From an uncultured Carboxylicivirga sp. (GTDB lineage Bacteria > Bacteroidota > Bacteroidia > Bacteroidales > Marinilabiliaceae), in the NCBI GenBank assembly GCA_947491945.1, contig CANLLN010000002.1, positions 124,001-188,000 on the forward strand: DNA of 64,000 nucleotides, read 5' to 3'. This document shows, one piece after another, positions 33,879 to 42,648 of this stretch (the stretch's first letter is position 1; each line of letters begins with the position of its first letter). The notes under the pieces were generated by a model. It had not been told where the DNA came from and did no database searches. It saw only the letters and a list, made by a program, of their open reading frames with translations. The translations under genes and the position numbers were made by a program.

Positions 33879-34267
33879 TATCGGATATCTAAAATTACTT
33901 TAATTCCATTGCTTTCGGCAATATCTAGCACACGCGCCACATTGCCTGTTGAGGCATTACGATCGCTACGTAACTGTACAATGCTGTTATCATGCCGATT
34001 AAATGCCTGCAAGAGTCCCGACTCTACATCATCTACTCCATAGCGCTTACCATCCACATAAAAACGCCCTGACTGCGTTACCCTTACCTTCAGGTAATTC
34101 TCCACCAACACTTTTTTGGTGGTTTTCTTCGGGATGAGCAGCTTAATGGCGTTGGGGTGCACCATAGTTGATGTGATCATAAAAAATATCAACAACAGAA
34201 ACACGATGTCCGTCATGGACGACATGCTGAAGGCGGCGCTTATTTTTGTTCGTCGCTTTAAAGCCAT
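33878..34267 (-). CDS. exbD: ExbD/TolR-type biopolymer transport protein (first copy)
   Basis: The 129-residue protein is a close paralogue of the next gene, with the same KISAAFSMSSMTDIVFLLL membrane segment and Asp. The periplasmic part (from about residue 45) differs, with KLLIPKKTTKK and FYVDGKRYGVDDVE. Two unlike ExbD copies in one operon are common in Bacteroidota and suggest a heteromeric motor. The start is 1 bp after the exbB stop. Confidence 0.93.
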   Translation of the reverse strand: MALKRRTKISAAFSMSSMTDIVFLLLIFFMITSTMVHPNAIKLLIPKKTTKKVLVENYLKVRVTQSGRFYVDGKRYGVDDVESGLLQAFNRHDNSIVQLRSDRNASTGNVARVLDIAESNGIKVILDIR

Positions 34268-34268
34268 G

Positions 34269-34964
34269 TTAATGTGCAGGTTCGTTCAGTAAATCCATAA
34301 ACTCCATGGTGCGTGCCTCCATCTTAAACACCACTTTCTCCACCTTGGCAACCAGTATATTGTAGGCAAAATAAGCAATAATCCCCACCACAAGACCGGT
34401 TACGGTGGTTACCATGGCCGTATAAATACCCGACGATAAAAGCTGCACATCGATGTTATTTCCGGCATTGGCCATATCAAAAAAGGCCTTTACCATGCCA
34501 ATAACGGTACCCAGGAAACCAATCATGGGCGCTCCACCCGCCACTGTGGCCAGCGTAGGCAAGCTTTTCTCCAGGCGGCTAATCTCCAGGTTACCCACAT
34601 TCTCAATGGCCGTATTCACATCGCTCAACGGACGACCAATACGGGTGATGCCCTTTTCAATCATGCGCGACACTGGAAAATCGTGTGACTGACATAGCGC
34701 CAGCGCCGACTCTATTTTACCGTCGTGAATATAATCCTTGATCTTATTCATAAAACCAGCATCTTCGTTACTGGCACGTCGAATGGCGAAATAACGCTCA
34801 AAAAAGATATAAACCGAAACCACTGATAATACTGCCAGCGGTATCATAATCCATCCGCCGGCCATGGCCATCTCGATATAATTCATGCTTTTTTCGGCTC
34901 CTTCGACCAGCTCTTCGGCTGGCAGGTTTTCGGCTGTTGCCTGTATGAACAATTGTAACTGCAT
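34269..34964 (-). CDS. exbB: ExbB/TolQ-type proton channel
   Basis: The 231-residue inner-membrane protein has three membrane helices (about 32-52, 130-155 and 170-195) with the MotA/TolQ/ExbB signature: GGAPMIGFLGTVIGMVKAF and GIYTAMVTTVTGLVVGIIAYFAYN, carrying the polar residues of the proton path. It forms the pentameric stator around ExbD and drives the TonB protein encoded downstream. It is the first gene of the operon. A short Ala/Glu-rich N-terminal tail precedes the first helix. Confidence 0.94.
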   Translation of the reverse strand: MQLQLFIQATAENLPAEELVEGAEKSMNYIEMAMAGGWIMIPLAVLSVVSVYIFFERYFAIRRASNEDAGFMNKIKDYIHDGKIESALALCQSHDFPVSRMIEKGITRIGRPLSDVNTAIENVGNLEISRLEKSLPTLATVAGGAPMIGFLGTVIGMVKAFFDMANAGNNIDVQLLSSGIYTAMVTTVTGLVVGIIAYFAYNILVAKVEKVVFKMEARTMEFMDLLNEPAH

Positions 34965-35069
34965 ATTTCTTTTTCTTTAATTCATTCCGTGTTTGTCAGC
35001 ACACTTGTGCCATTGGTAATTCTGGCTTTAAAAATAGTAAAATAGCGCCTCAATTAAGAAAGAAATAAT

Positions 35070-38000
35070 TTAATCTTTCACCTCCTCCTCATCTTCAGTT
35101 TCTTGGGCTTTCTTTGCACGACCTGACAGCTTCATCCAATATTTATGCATCAGCTCTTCCAGGGTGTCAAATTCCTCTTTAAAAGAAAACCCAACTCCCT
35201 GTGTGGTAGGCGATGTATTGGTAGAATAAAACAGATCGTTGTTGGTTTTTGTATAGGCCTTGGCACGCAGGCTACCCGATTTATTCAGCTTCACCTCTAC
35301 ATCAAAATCACCAATTAGGTTACTGGGGCGCGTCTGATCCTGCATATATCCCACATTACCGTTCACAATCACACGGTTATTAAATATCTGAGTAGAGAGC
35401 GCCACCTCCACCTCATCGTCCGTCATTTCGCTGGCCGGGCGGTAGCTCACACCAATATCCACATCACGACTGATCTGCGACAACCAGTGACTCAGCTGAT
35501 TCGACAGCATCTCGGTGGTGGTAACGAGAGCCGCATTATTACCGGCCAGGTTACTACCCGACGAGCCGGCAGCTTGACTTTCCTGCGAATAAAAACGGTT
35601 CAGTACCAGTAAGGAAAGCACCTGTCGGTTTAACTCCTCTTCGGTATTGATAAAAGCATCAATGACATTTTGGTTATTGTCCTGCTCCGAGGGCGTGATG
35701 ATTTCGAACTGCACATTAGGTCGTGTAAGCCGGTCGGTAAGCAATAGATTACAGTTCACCGGTATGCGCCGACTATACCCCTCTTCGGGCGTGGGCATCA
35801 GGTCATTTAAACTGGTTTTCAGGCGATAAGTAGCATTCAAATCAATGATGGCATCGTAAGGATTTCCATCCCAATGAATTGAAGAGCCGGGATTGATAAC
35901 AAACTTCTTATTAAGTACATTTTGCAGGGTAAACATATAGTCTCCCTCGTCAAAACTAAAATCACCAAAAAAGTTAATACCTCCCTCCTTGTCCATCTTA
36001 ATTTGCAAATTACCATTACCGGCACCTCGCAATATATCACCCACGGTAGAATCAAAGATAACCTGACAGCGGGCATCAGGAGTTATGTCCAGATCCATAC
36101 TCACCGTCATCCCCTTGAGGTCTATTTCATAATCGCCCGATGTTGCAATATCCGGCACCTCATTTTCATCCCCTTTGATATCGTGCTTTACAAAACGAAT
36201 AAAATTACTCTCCTCGGCACTCTCTTCGTCACTAAGCGGAATAAAGAATTGAGTATTCGGCTTTGTCTGCCCTGCAATGTCAATCACCAAGTCCTTGGTG
36301 GTTCCGCTAACCGACAAGTTGCCATCGGCATACACTTCTCCATAATACAACTGATTATCGCTATACTTCGTATCGAGCACCAACATATTATTGGCAATCA
36401 GCTTTAAGTCATAACGCATATCTCGAAAGGCATCATGGACAATGGTGCCACTAAAGCTTCCTTGCCGATTATTTCGATCGGCGATTTTAAGCTCCTTAAA
36501 ACGGATCGTATTGGCTTCTAAAAACACAGAGTCGCTTATGGAATAGCTGGTCTGCAAAAGGCCCACGTCAAAAAAGGCTTTGTCGATATTAACCTTACCC
36601 AAAAGGGCAGGACGAGACAATGAACCGGCTACGGACACCTCTCCACTGGCAGTTCCAGACAGATTTTGCATCACCTTACTGAGGTACAGATTTAAAAAAC
36701 CAATCTCCAACTTATCCAGATCGTAATTAAGATACAGCTGCTGATTAGCCAAATCGATGATTCCTCCTCCTTGTAAAGGGCTTGCCCCATCCTTGGTAAC
36801 AGTGGTACCTATACGCACCTGATTATCCTGCGGCAAGTAATCGGCATTAATCACAAAGTCACCCAGCCTATCCTTGTTAAAGTGAAAGTCATCAATATGA
36901 ATATTACCACTGATAATGGGGCTTGTGTATAATTTATGAATATCGAGGACACCGCTGAGAGCACCCGCTATCTCCACCTGTTTTAAACCCTGATATCCTA
37001 CGATCTCCGCCAGGTTGATATTCTGTAGATGAATGCGCAGGCCATCTTTCACATGACGATGCACAAAACCATTGACACCAATTTCCTGATTGCCATGATG
37101 AACCCTGAAGTTCTTTGTTGAAAAACCATCGGGATGCATATGAAGACGGGTGGGCTGCATCTCCCACAGACTATCACGCACCATTATATATGACGGGTGC
37201 AGTTCTGTGGTGGCATAAAAACCATTATTGCGATCCTTTAAAGCAGTGGTTGTCATAATGGAGCCACTGTTGGTATACTCATCCCAGTTATTCCAAAACA
37301 GGTTCATTTGCAAGGTGTCGTGAGTTGCCGTATGATGAAGACTCAGGTTATGAAGCGCACCAAAGCTACCCAAATTCAATTCTTTCATGCGCGTAATCAT
37401 CAACAGCTTCTCGTTATCATCAGCAACCAGGTGAACCTCAGGATTAACAAGACTGATTCCTTTATAATTAAGATACTCAACCCCTGCTTCCAGATCCATT
37501 TTTCCGGCTTGCGAATCGTAACTACCCAGTAATAATCCCTTGTCTGAGATATCCATCTCCGGCTCAAAAAGGGCGACTATATCAGCCATCTCCTTAAGGG
37601 TGCAGGAGAAAGTAAAATCATTTTCCTTAATCACCTTATCCTTAATATTGATATAGCGCTTAAGGGATGGGAGAAACTGCATCAGGTTTTGCTTCAAGCG
37701 ATTGCCGATGTGGGTAAAGTTATAGTGCCCCACCAGATCACCCTCGGCAATGTCTGATTGCAGGACAAGCCGTTTACGCTCTTCTTCGCGAACAGAAACA
37801 AGCAGAAGAGAGTCCACGCTCACGTCGTGTCCTTCGGCCTGATAGTGAAACCCCTTCACATTAAGATAACCCACCAGGTCATCCATATCGGCACCTGAGA
37901 TATCAGTTTTAATATCAGCAGTAAGAACGCTATTACGATGCTTGTTAAGCAAATTGAGACGATCAAGCCTCAGCTCAGTCAGCTTTGCGGCAAAACGAAA

Positions 38001-39482
38001 ATTAGGGACGGCTCCCGACAGATCAATCTTACCATTAAAACCCAGTTGTCCATTGGGATCGTCTATTAAAAAGTCACCATCAAATTTTTTATTGGCAAAC
38101 AAGCCATTAAGGCGGATATTCTTATAGTCGTAATTGTTAACACGCAAGGTATCTACTATACCGCTCAGGTAGGCGTTAAAATCATCTTTCGAACTGCGCC
38201 GTCCCTTTATGGAAACCGACATGGATGTCTTTCCAATATGTTTTTCGGCACCCGCTAGGCGTCCAATATCAAACTGCCTTGTAGATAACTGACCGGAGAA
38301 CAAAAGGTTATCCTCTTCATCAATCTTAAGCCCCAAGTCGGTGCTGATATTACCCAAAGCCGTGGAGAATTCGCCATAAGCCACCAGGTCGGTCAGGAAG
38401 CCGGTAAAACTACCCCGGTAATTAATATCATCCAAGCTACCAATGGCGGCCGGCAGTTGAAGCGCTCGCCCCCGCACATGCGAAAAGATCATGCTTAGGT
38501 CATCAGGACTTGTTTTAAGCCTTTTCACACCAAGATATATAAAGGTCTCGTCAAGATGCGGCAGGCCGCTAATATCAAAATCAGCCAGCAAGTTCGAGTA
38601 CTGACCAAAATCCAGACGCACATTGCGACCCTTTATATTATCAAGCCGCCCATATACCTCTCCCGACAAAGCCAAGTTAGTGGCGCGATTTAGCTCGGTA
38701 ACCTGCACAATATCGCGGGCACTAAGGTGAGACTGATGCAACTTGACGTAGAAATCTCCCAGCTGATCCAAACCCTGCTGACCTGCTATAAAATTAACAC
38801 TCAGCGAATCGATGTGGCAGGAGGAGTAAGCCGTGTGTGCCTTGGCATTAAGCAAGTGAAGGGCAGTGTTACTCAGTTGCACACGCCCACTCACACCCTT
38901 GGGCGATAAACCCTTGAGGCGATTATCAAAGTTAAAATCTTCTATATCGAAATGCCAAATACTATCGCGCGCAATGTTATGCAAGGCCACATTAATATCA
39001 CTAAAAAAAACCTTAGGTGGAAGGCTGTCTTCCTTATAACTAAGATGTCCACCCAATAAATCCAAGTCAGTAAGACGAAACTGCCATGCCTGCACCGGCA
39101 TAGTATCTTGTTTGATTTTGAGGGCATCAATCAGGAAATTATAGTTATAGGTGGAGTCATACTTCACCACGCCTATCTGAGGATCTTGCAAGCCAAGACT
39201 ACTAATGTATAATCTTTTTTGCTTGAAAAACACCGAATCGATATTAGCAGCAAGTCGGCCGACCGATACCAGTGTGTCTTGCTGCTGGTCGAAGATAACC
39301 ACCTCATCAAGCACAAGCTTTTTAAAAGGACGCAGATGCACGCGCCCAATAGAAATCTCTGTATTAAGGTCTTCGCTGAGCTCGCCCGTAATATAATTGA
39401 CCACAGCAGTTTGAACAACAGGCAATAAAAGCACTGAATACAACAAAAGCGGCACAATTATGAGTCCCGCTAAAGCATACAA
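35070..39482 (-). CDS. TamB-like translocation/assembly module protein (DUF490/AsmA-like)
   Basis: The 1470-residue protein has one N-terminal membrane helix (LIIVPLLLYSVLLLPV), then more than a thousand residues of repetitive beta-strands forming the hydrophobic groove of bridge-like lipid-transfer proteins. The C-terminal TamB domain (about 1250-1440) includes FDEGDYMFTLQNVLNKKF and NRQVLSLLVLNRF. It spans the periplasm and is thought to move phospholipids or assist outer-membrane assembly. The start is uncertain: TTG 39482 is the first possible one, and the in-frame codons just upstream encode a Lys-rich stretch but contain no ATG, GTG or TTG. It ends with an acidic tail. Confidence 0.9.
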   Translation of the reverse strand: MYALAGLIIVPLLLYSVLLLPVVQTAVVNYITGELSEDLNTEISIGRVHLRPFKKLVLDEVVIFDQQQDTLVSVGRLAANIDSVFFKQKRLYISSLGLQDPQIGVVKYDSTYNYNFLIDALKIKQDTMPVQAWQFRLTDLDLLGGHLSYKEDSLPPKVFFSDINVALHNIARDSIWHFDIEDFNFDNRLKGLSPKGVSGRVQLSNTALHLLNAKAHTAYSSCHIDSLSVNFIAGQQGLDQLGDFYVKLHQSHLSARDIVQVTELNRATNLALSGEVYGRLDNIKGRNVRLDFGQYSNLLADFDISGLPHLDETFIYLGVKRLKTSPDDLSMIFSHVRGRALQLPAAIGSLDDINYRGSFTGFLTDLVAYGEFSTALGNISTDLGLKIDEEDNLLFSGQLSTRQFDIGRLAGAEKHIGKTSMSVSIKGRRSSKDDFNAYLSGIVDTLRVNNYDYKNIRLNGLFANKKFDGDFLIDDPNGQLGFNGKIDLSGAVPNFRFAAKLTELRLDRLNLLNKHRNSVLTADIKTDISGADMDDLVGYLNVKGFHYQAEGHDVSVDSLLLVSVREEERKRLVLQSDIAEGDLVGHYNFTHIGNRLKQNLMQFLPSLKRYINIKDKVIKENDFTFSCTLKEMADIVALFEPEMDISDKGLLLGSYDSQAGKMDLEAGVEYLNYKGISLVNPEVHLVADDNEKLLMITRMKELNLGSFGALHNLSLHHTATHDTLQMNLFWNNWDEYTNSGSIMTTTALKDRNNGFYATTELHPSYIMVRDSLWEMQPTRLHMHPDGFSTKNFRVHHGNQEIGVNGFVHRHVKDGLRIHLQNINLAEIVGYQGLKQVEIAGALSGVLDIHKLYTSPIISGNIHIDDFHFNKDRLGDFVINADYLPQDNQVRIGTTVTKDGASPLQGGGIIDLANQQLYLNYDLDKLEIGFLNLYLSKVMQNLSGTASGEVSVAGSLSRPALLGKVNIDKAFFDVGLLQTSYSISDSVFLEANTIRFKELKIADRNNRQGSFSGTIVHDAFRDMRYDLKLIANNMLVLDTKYSDNQLYYGEVYADGNLSVSGTTKDLVIDIAGQTKPNTQFFIPLSDEESAEESNFIRFVKHDIKGDENEVPDIATSGDYEIDLKGMTVSMDLDITPDARCQVIFDSTVGDILRGAGNGNLQIKMDKEGGINFFGDFSFDEGDYMFTLQNVLNKKFVINPGSSIHWDGNPYDAIIDLNATYRLKTSLNDLMPTPEEGYSRRIPVNCNLLLTDRLTRPNVQFEIITPSEQDNNQNVIDAFINTEEELNRQVLSLLVLNRFYSQESQAAGSSGSNLAGNNAALVTTTEMLSNQLSHWLSQISRDVDIGVSYRPASEMTDDEVEVALSTQIFNNRVIVNGNVGYMQDQTRPSNLIGDFDVEVKLNKSGSLRAKAYTKTNNDLFYSTNTSPTTQGVGFSFKEEFDTLEELMHKYWMKLSGRAKKAQETEDEEEVKD

Positions 39483-39530
39483 TCCTATTTTGATATTTTT
39501 TTTTATACTTTTATCCCGTTTTTAACCCAC

Positions 39531-39538
39531 CAAAATTA
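39531..39538 (-). promoter_or_regulatory. -7 box TAATTTTG for the TamB-like gene
   Basis: The minus strand reads TAATTTTG, a TAnnTTTG match, in the divergent spacer with tsaD; start of transcription expected near 39524. Confidence 0.5.
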
Positions 39539-39592
39539 GCAAAAAGGTGGGAATAATAATTTGATTACGAAGAATTCTATCTGACAAAAATT

Positions 39593-40612
39593 ATGAGTGT
39601 GATAATATTGGGAATCGAGTCGTCGTGCGACGATACTTCAGCCGCCGTTTTTAAAGATGATGTGATCCTTTCCAATCGCGTTGCCAATCAGGATGTTCAT
39701 AAAGCCTACGGTGGTGTGGTGCCCGAGCTGGCCTCGCGCGCACATCAGCAAAATATCATTCCGGTAGTTGAGCAAGCCATCCATGATGCCGGCATACAGC
39801 GCAGCGACATCGATGCGGTGGCTTTCACCCGTGGTCCGGGTCTTATGGGCTCTCTGCTGGTAGGTACTTCCTTTGCCAAAGGCTTTGCCCTGGCCAACAA
39901 ACTACCCCTTATCGAGGTGAATCACCTACATGCCCATGTGCTTGCTCATTTTATTAAGGAAGATGAGAATGATACTGACCAACCTCAGTTTCCCTTTCTT
40001 TGCCTTTTGGTATCGGGGGGTAACAGTCAAATTATTGTAGTACGCGATCACCTGGACATGGAAATCATTGGCCAGACCATTGATGATGCGGCTGGTGAAG
40101 CCTTCGATAAATGTGCCAAAATAATGGGACTCCCTTATCCGGGTGGTCCACTTATCGACAAGCTGGCCCGGGAAGGTAATCCTGAAGCTTTTCGCTTTAG
40201 TAAACCCCGAATTAAGGATTACGACTATAGCTTCAGCGGACTGAAAACATCGGTACTATATTTTCTTCGAGATGAATTAAAGAAAAACCCTGATTTTATT
40301 GAGGAGAACAAAGCCGACATCTGTGCATCCCTCCAAAAAACCATTGTCGACATATTAATGGATAAGCTTATTAAAGCGGCAGAAGACACCGGCATTACTC
40401 AGGTGGCACTGGCCGGTGGCGTATCGGCCAATTCAGGTTTGCGCGACCGACTGGGCGCCCTGGCTACCGAGAAAAAATGGGAAACCTTTATTCCCAAGTT
40501 TGCGTACACCACCGATAATGCCGCCATGATTGCCATTAACGGCTATTATAAATATTTAAAAAGTGAATTTATAGGACAAGATGCGGCACCCTTTGCCCGA
40601 ACTACCTTTTAA
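39593..40612 (+). CDS. tsaD: tRNA N6-adenosine threonylcarbamoyltransferase
   Basis: The 339-residue ASKHA-fold enzyme has the diagnostic GIESSCDDTSAAV start, the metal-binding His pair in VNHLHAHVLAHF, LVSGGNSQI and GVSANSGLRDRL. It transfers the threonylcarbamoyl group to A37 of ANN-decoding tRNAs together with TsaB and TsaE, which are not in the window. Standard length. It is divergent from the TamB-like gene. A weak hairpin with a short T-run at 40646-40676 separates it from the peptide cassette. Confidence 0.97.
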   Translation: MSVIILGIESSCDDTSAAVFKDDVILSNRVANQDVHKAYGGVVPELASRAHQQNIIPVVEQAIHDAGIQRSDIDAVAFTRGPGLMGSLLVGTSFAKGFALANKLPLIEVNHLHAHVLAHFIKEDENDTDQPQFPFLCLLVSGGNSQIIVVRDHLDMEIIGQTIDDAAGEAFDKCAKIMGLPYPGGPLIDKLAREGNPEAFRFSKPRIKDYDYSFSGLKTSVLYFLRDELKKNPDFIEENKADICASLQKTIVDILMDKLIKAAEDTGITQVALAGGVSANSGLRDRLGALATEKKWETFIPKFAYTTDNAAMIAINGYYKYLKSEFIGQDAAPFARTTF

Positions 40613-40645
40613 TTCAAAACAGAGTTAGACATCAGGCAAATAAAC

Positions 40646-40676
40646 GGAACCTTTTATCAAATTATTCGGTTCTTTT
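40646..40676 (+). terminator. Weak terminator-like hairpin after tsaD
   Basis: GAACC pairs with GGTTC across a 16-base loop and is followed by TTTT. The stem is short, so termination may be partial. Confidence 0.4.
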
Positions 40677-40709
40677 CTCACAAAAGAGTGCCTAAATGTT
40701 GTTTTTTAC

Positions 40710-40717
40710 TATTTTTG
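40710..40717 (+). promoter_or_regulatory. -7 box TATTTTTG for the peptide cassette
   Basis: TATTTTTG matches TAnnTTTG. It lies inside the longest open frame of the first cassette gene (which opens at 40696), so translation must start further on, most likely at GTG 40741. Confidence 0.55.
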
Positions 40718-40740
40718 CGCACATTATTATAAGGATTGTT

Positions 40741-41025
40741 GTGGGAACGAAACAATACATAAAAAAGAACGGCTTTGTGGAAAAACACATCGGGGACGAA
40801 ACCGTTGTGGTACCGCTGGTAGGCAGCGTGGCACAAATGGAAAAGGTGTTTTCACTCAATGAAGTAGGTTCGTTAATATACAGTAATTTAAGTGCTGCAA
40901 AAACCAACGATGAACTGTTGACATTAGTACTCAATACTTTTGACGTAAGCCCACAAACAGCCGCAGCAGACCTTAAACATTTTTTACAGGAAGCGGTTAA
41001 TAAAGGGATTATTACAGTACTTTAA
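40741..41025 (+). CDS. PqqD-like peptide-recognition protein (RRE)
   Basis: The protein of about 94 residues has the PqqD pattern: an N-terminal three-strand sheet (GFVEKHIGDETVVVPLVG), the FSLNEVGSLIYSNLS segment that matches the family's LNExG motif, and a helical C-terminus ending in ALKxKGII-like AVNKGIITVL. PqqD folds bind the leader of precursor peptides and present them to modifying enzymes. GTG 40741 is preferred because a -7 box precedes it and AAGGA lies 5 nt upstream. It is the first gene of a five-gene same-strand block, 20 bp before the small peptide gene. Confidence 0.85.
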   Translation: MGTKQYIKKNGFVEKHIGDETVVVPLVGSVAQMEKVFSLNEVGSLIYSNLSAAKTNDELLTLVLNTFDVSPQTAAADLKHFLQEAVNKGIITVL

Positions 41026-41045
41026 AAACGGGGAAGCCAATAAGA

Positions 41046-41279
41046 ATGAGGATTAAGAAAAAATATATAAAACCGGCAATTGAGGAGCATTTTTTAGATA
41101 TGGCAATCAATTTAGGAATTCAATCAGAACAACCACCGACACCTCCTGTAGAGGTTGGACCAGGATCACAATCAGTCCAATTCGAGCAACCCTACCTGAA
41201 ATCAGCCCCCAATTACTCCAACCCGGCACAACAGCCCAATCCCTTTGGTGGTGATTCGCCTGATTACTCAAACATGTAG
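41046..41279 (+). CDS. Small peptide, probable precursor of the PqqD/kinase cassette
   Basis: The 77-residue peptide starts with the basic MRIKKKYIKPAIEE, which contains YIKPAI, a match to the YxxPxL/I leader motif recognised by PqqD-type proteins in lasso-peptide and related pathways. A short amphipathic helix follows (LDMAINLGIQ), then a Pro/Ser/Asn/Tyr-rich tail (GPGSQS, APNYSNPAQQPNPF, SPDYSNM) without any Cys, Lys after residue 53, or signal peptide. Ser and Tyr in the tail are possible kinase targets. It sits between the PqqD-like and kinase-like genes. No family name is known to me; precursor status is inferred from motif and context. Confidence 0.65.
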   Translation: MRIKKKYIKPAIEEHFLDMAINLGIQSEQPPTPPVEVGPGSQSVQFEQPYLKSAPNYSNPAQQPNPFGGDSPDYSNM

Positions 41280-41282
41280 TGG

Positions 41283-42185
41283 ATGAGCAATACACAACCA
41301 AACAAAAAATATACAATAGGGGGCATAAGATTTAACACAAACATCTTATGCCCCCTTTTTGAGTTGGATACAAAGGCCAGCAGCTACCCCTTTGCCGTAA
41401 GCAATAGCACAGAAGCCGGAGATTGGAACATGAGCATAGATGCAGCCTCGGTGATTGAGCGGCAGCACCATACAAATTGCTTTTCCGGCGTAGAAGAATT
41501 TGACAATGAGCTGCCCTATAAATGGTCAGTCGTAAAGCAGGGAAGCCACGAAGGAATTTTGGTGGAGTTTGAACAGGACGAAGGCATCCGCGAGGCCCTG
41601 GCCATCATCAATACAGCGGAACGGCAAGTTACCATTCAGCTTTGCCTGCACAAGCAACAAGCCCTGCTCATCGATCCTTTTATGCACCCCATCGGCATCC
41701 TCATACTACAATACATCGTACACTACTACGGCGGCTTTGTTATTCATGCATCCACGGTTAGCTATCATGGCAAAGGCTATCTGTTTACGGCCGTGTCGGG
41801 CACCGGCAAATCCACCATGGCAGGTTTATGGCAGGCATATGGCGCCACCATCATTAATGATGACCGCCTGATTGTGCTACCCGAAGGCAATGGGTTCTGT
41901 GCTTATAACACGCCTATGCCCTATTACCAGGATGTAAGCAAAAAAGTGCCCCTGCACAAGGCTTTTCTCATTGATCAATCGCCCACTAACTTTCTGGACA
42001 AGCAAACTGTTTTAAAGGGTACCCTGGGGCTTTTAGGCAATTGCATGCAGTTTCAGTACAACGAGGCACAGGTGCAGCAACGCCTCAACACCCTGCATAA
42101 ACTAACGGAGCAAATTGGCGTATACCGCTGTGGCTTTAAACCCGATGAGGAGATTGTGAAACTAATACTCCGTGAACTTGGTTAA
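41283..42185 (+). CDS. HPr-kinase-like protein
   Basis: The 300-residue protein has a variable N-terminal domain and a C-terminal HPr-kinase-like P-loop domain: FVIHASTVSYHGKGYLF, Walker A SGTGKST (residues 172-178) and the INDDRL acidic motif (191-196). Members next to PqqD and small peptides include kinases that phosphorylate the tail of lasso-peptide precursors, for example in the paeninodin pathway. ATG 41283 lies 3 bp after the peptide stop. Codons 13-25 coincide with a 13-base perfect terminator-like hairpin (41319-41355), yet the encoded strand (YTIGGIRFNT) fits the family start, so the hairpin is really inside the gene. The target residue is unknown. Confidence 0.82.
   Translation: MSNTQPNKKYTIGGIRFNTNILCPLFELDTKASSYPFAVSNSTEAGDWNMSIDAASVIERQHHTNCFSGVEEFDNELPYKWSVVKQGSHEGILVEFEQDEGIREALAIINTAERQVTIQLCLHKQQALLIDPFMHPIGILILQYIVHYYGGFVIHASTVSYHGKGYLFTAVSGTGKSTMAGLWQAYGATIINDDRLIVLPEGNGFCAYNTPMPYYQDVSKKVPLHKAFLIDQSPTNFLDKQTVLKGTLGLLGNCMQFQYNEAQVQQRLNTLHKLTEQIGVYRCGFKPDEEIVKLILRELG
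41318..41360 (+). terminator. Strong terminator-like hairpin embedded in the start of the kinase gene
   Basis: GGGGGCATAAGAT (41319-41331) and ATCTTATGCCCCC (41343-41355) pair perfectly over 13 bases (14 with A41318-T41356), with an 11-base loop, and TTTTT follows at 41356-41360. It has all features of an intrinsic terminator, but begins 36 bases after the kinase ATG. It would favour short transcripts that contain only the PqqD-like and peptide genes. Confidence 0.85.
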
Positions 42186-42612
42186 GCAGCAACTACAAAG
42201 CGCCCTGATGCAACTCCTGAAAGAAGGACAGCGCGTGGCCGTACCCGCCCATGGAATGAGTATGTACCCCTTGTTGCGCCCGGGCGATACACTGCTGGTT
42301 GAACCCCGGCCTCCACTGATCGGCGACATTGGGGTATTTTACCACAATGGCCTCCTGGTGGCGCATCGCTTGCTTCATCAAAAAGGCAACATCTACTATT
42401 TTAAGGGCGATGGCCTGATAATGCCTGATGCTCCCGTTGAGTCCGGCAAAGTATTGGGCACTGTAACACAATGCACACGCAAAAACAGGGCAATCAGCTG
42501 TAATACATTTTCCTTTCGCCTTTTTAAGCGATTTATTCCCTATACACACGCCTTCAGCGGACGCTTGTTTTTCTATCTGGGCAGAATCAGTCTACGGCTT
42601 CAAAATAAATAA
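42172..42612 (+). CDS. S24/S26-type peptidase (signal-peptidase-like, Ser/His arrangement)
   Basis: The 146-residue protein has the signal-peptidase/LexA box GMSMYPLLRPGD with the expected nucleophile Ser30, then GDIGVFYHNGLLVAHRLLH with His65 where bacterial enzymes carry Lys, as in archaeal/ER-type S26B peptidases. YYFKGDGLIM continues the fold. There is no N-terminal membrane anchor; a C-terminal hydrophobic stretch (FIPYTHAFSGRLFFYLG) is weak. GTG 42172 overlaps the kinase stop by 14 bp; ATG 42208 is an alternative. By position it may cut the peptide leader. That role is inferred. Confidence 0.78.
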   Translation: MNLVKQQLQSALMQLLKEGQRVAVPAHGMSMYPLLRPGDTLLVEPRPPLIGDIGVFYHNGLLVAHRLLHQKGNIYYFKGDGLIMPDAPVESGKVLGTVTQCTRKNRAISCNTFSFRLFKRFIPYTHAFSGRLFFYLGRISLRLQNK

Positions 42613-42632
42613 ACCGGGCATTGCTAATGAGC

Positions 42633-42648
42633 CCTTGCATATGCAAGG
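42633..42648. promoter_or_regulatory. Perfect 16-bp palindrome before the ABC exporter gene
   Basis: CCTTGCATATGCAAGG is fully self-complementary without a loop, which fits a dimeric protein-binding site better than an RNA hairpin. A near-consensus -7 box TACTTTAG (42661-42668) follows, so the exporter may have its own regulated promoter. Confidence 0.5.

Noticed and set aside
41107-41316. Open frame on the opposite strand of the small peptide gene
   Set aside because: It is antisense to the peptide and kinase starts, has no family likeness or promoter, and its composition follows from the codon use of the real genes.
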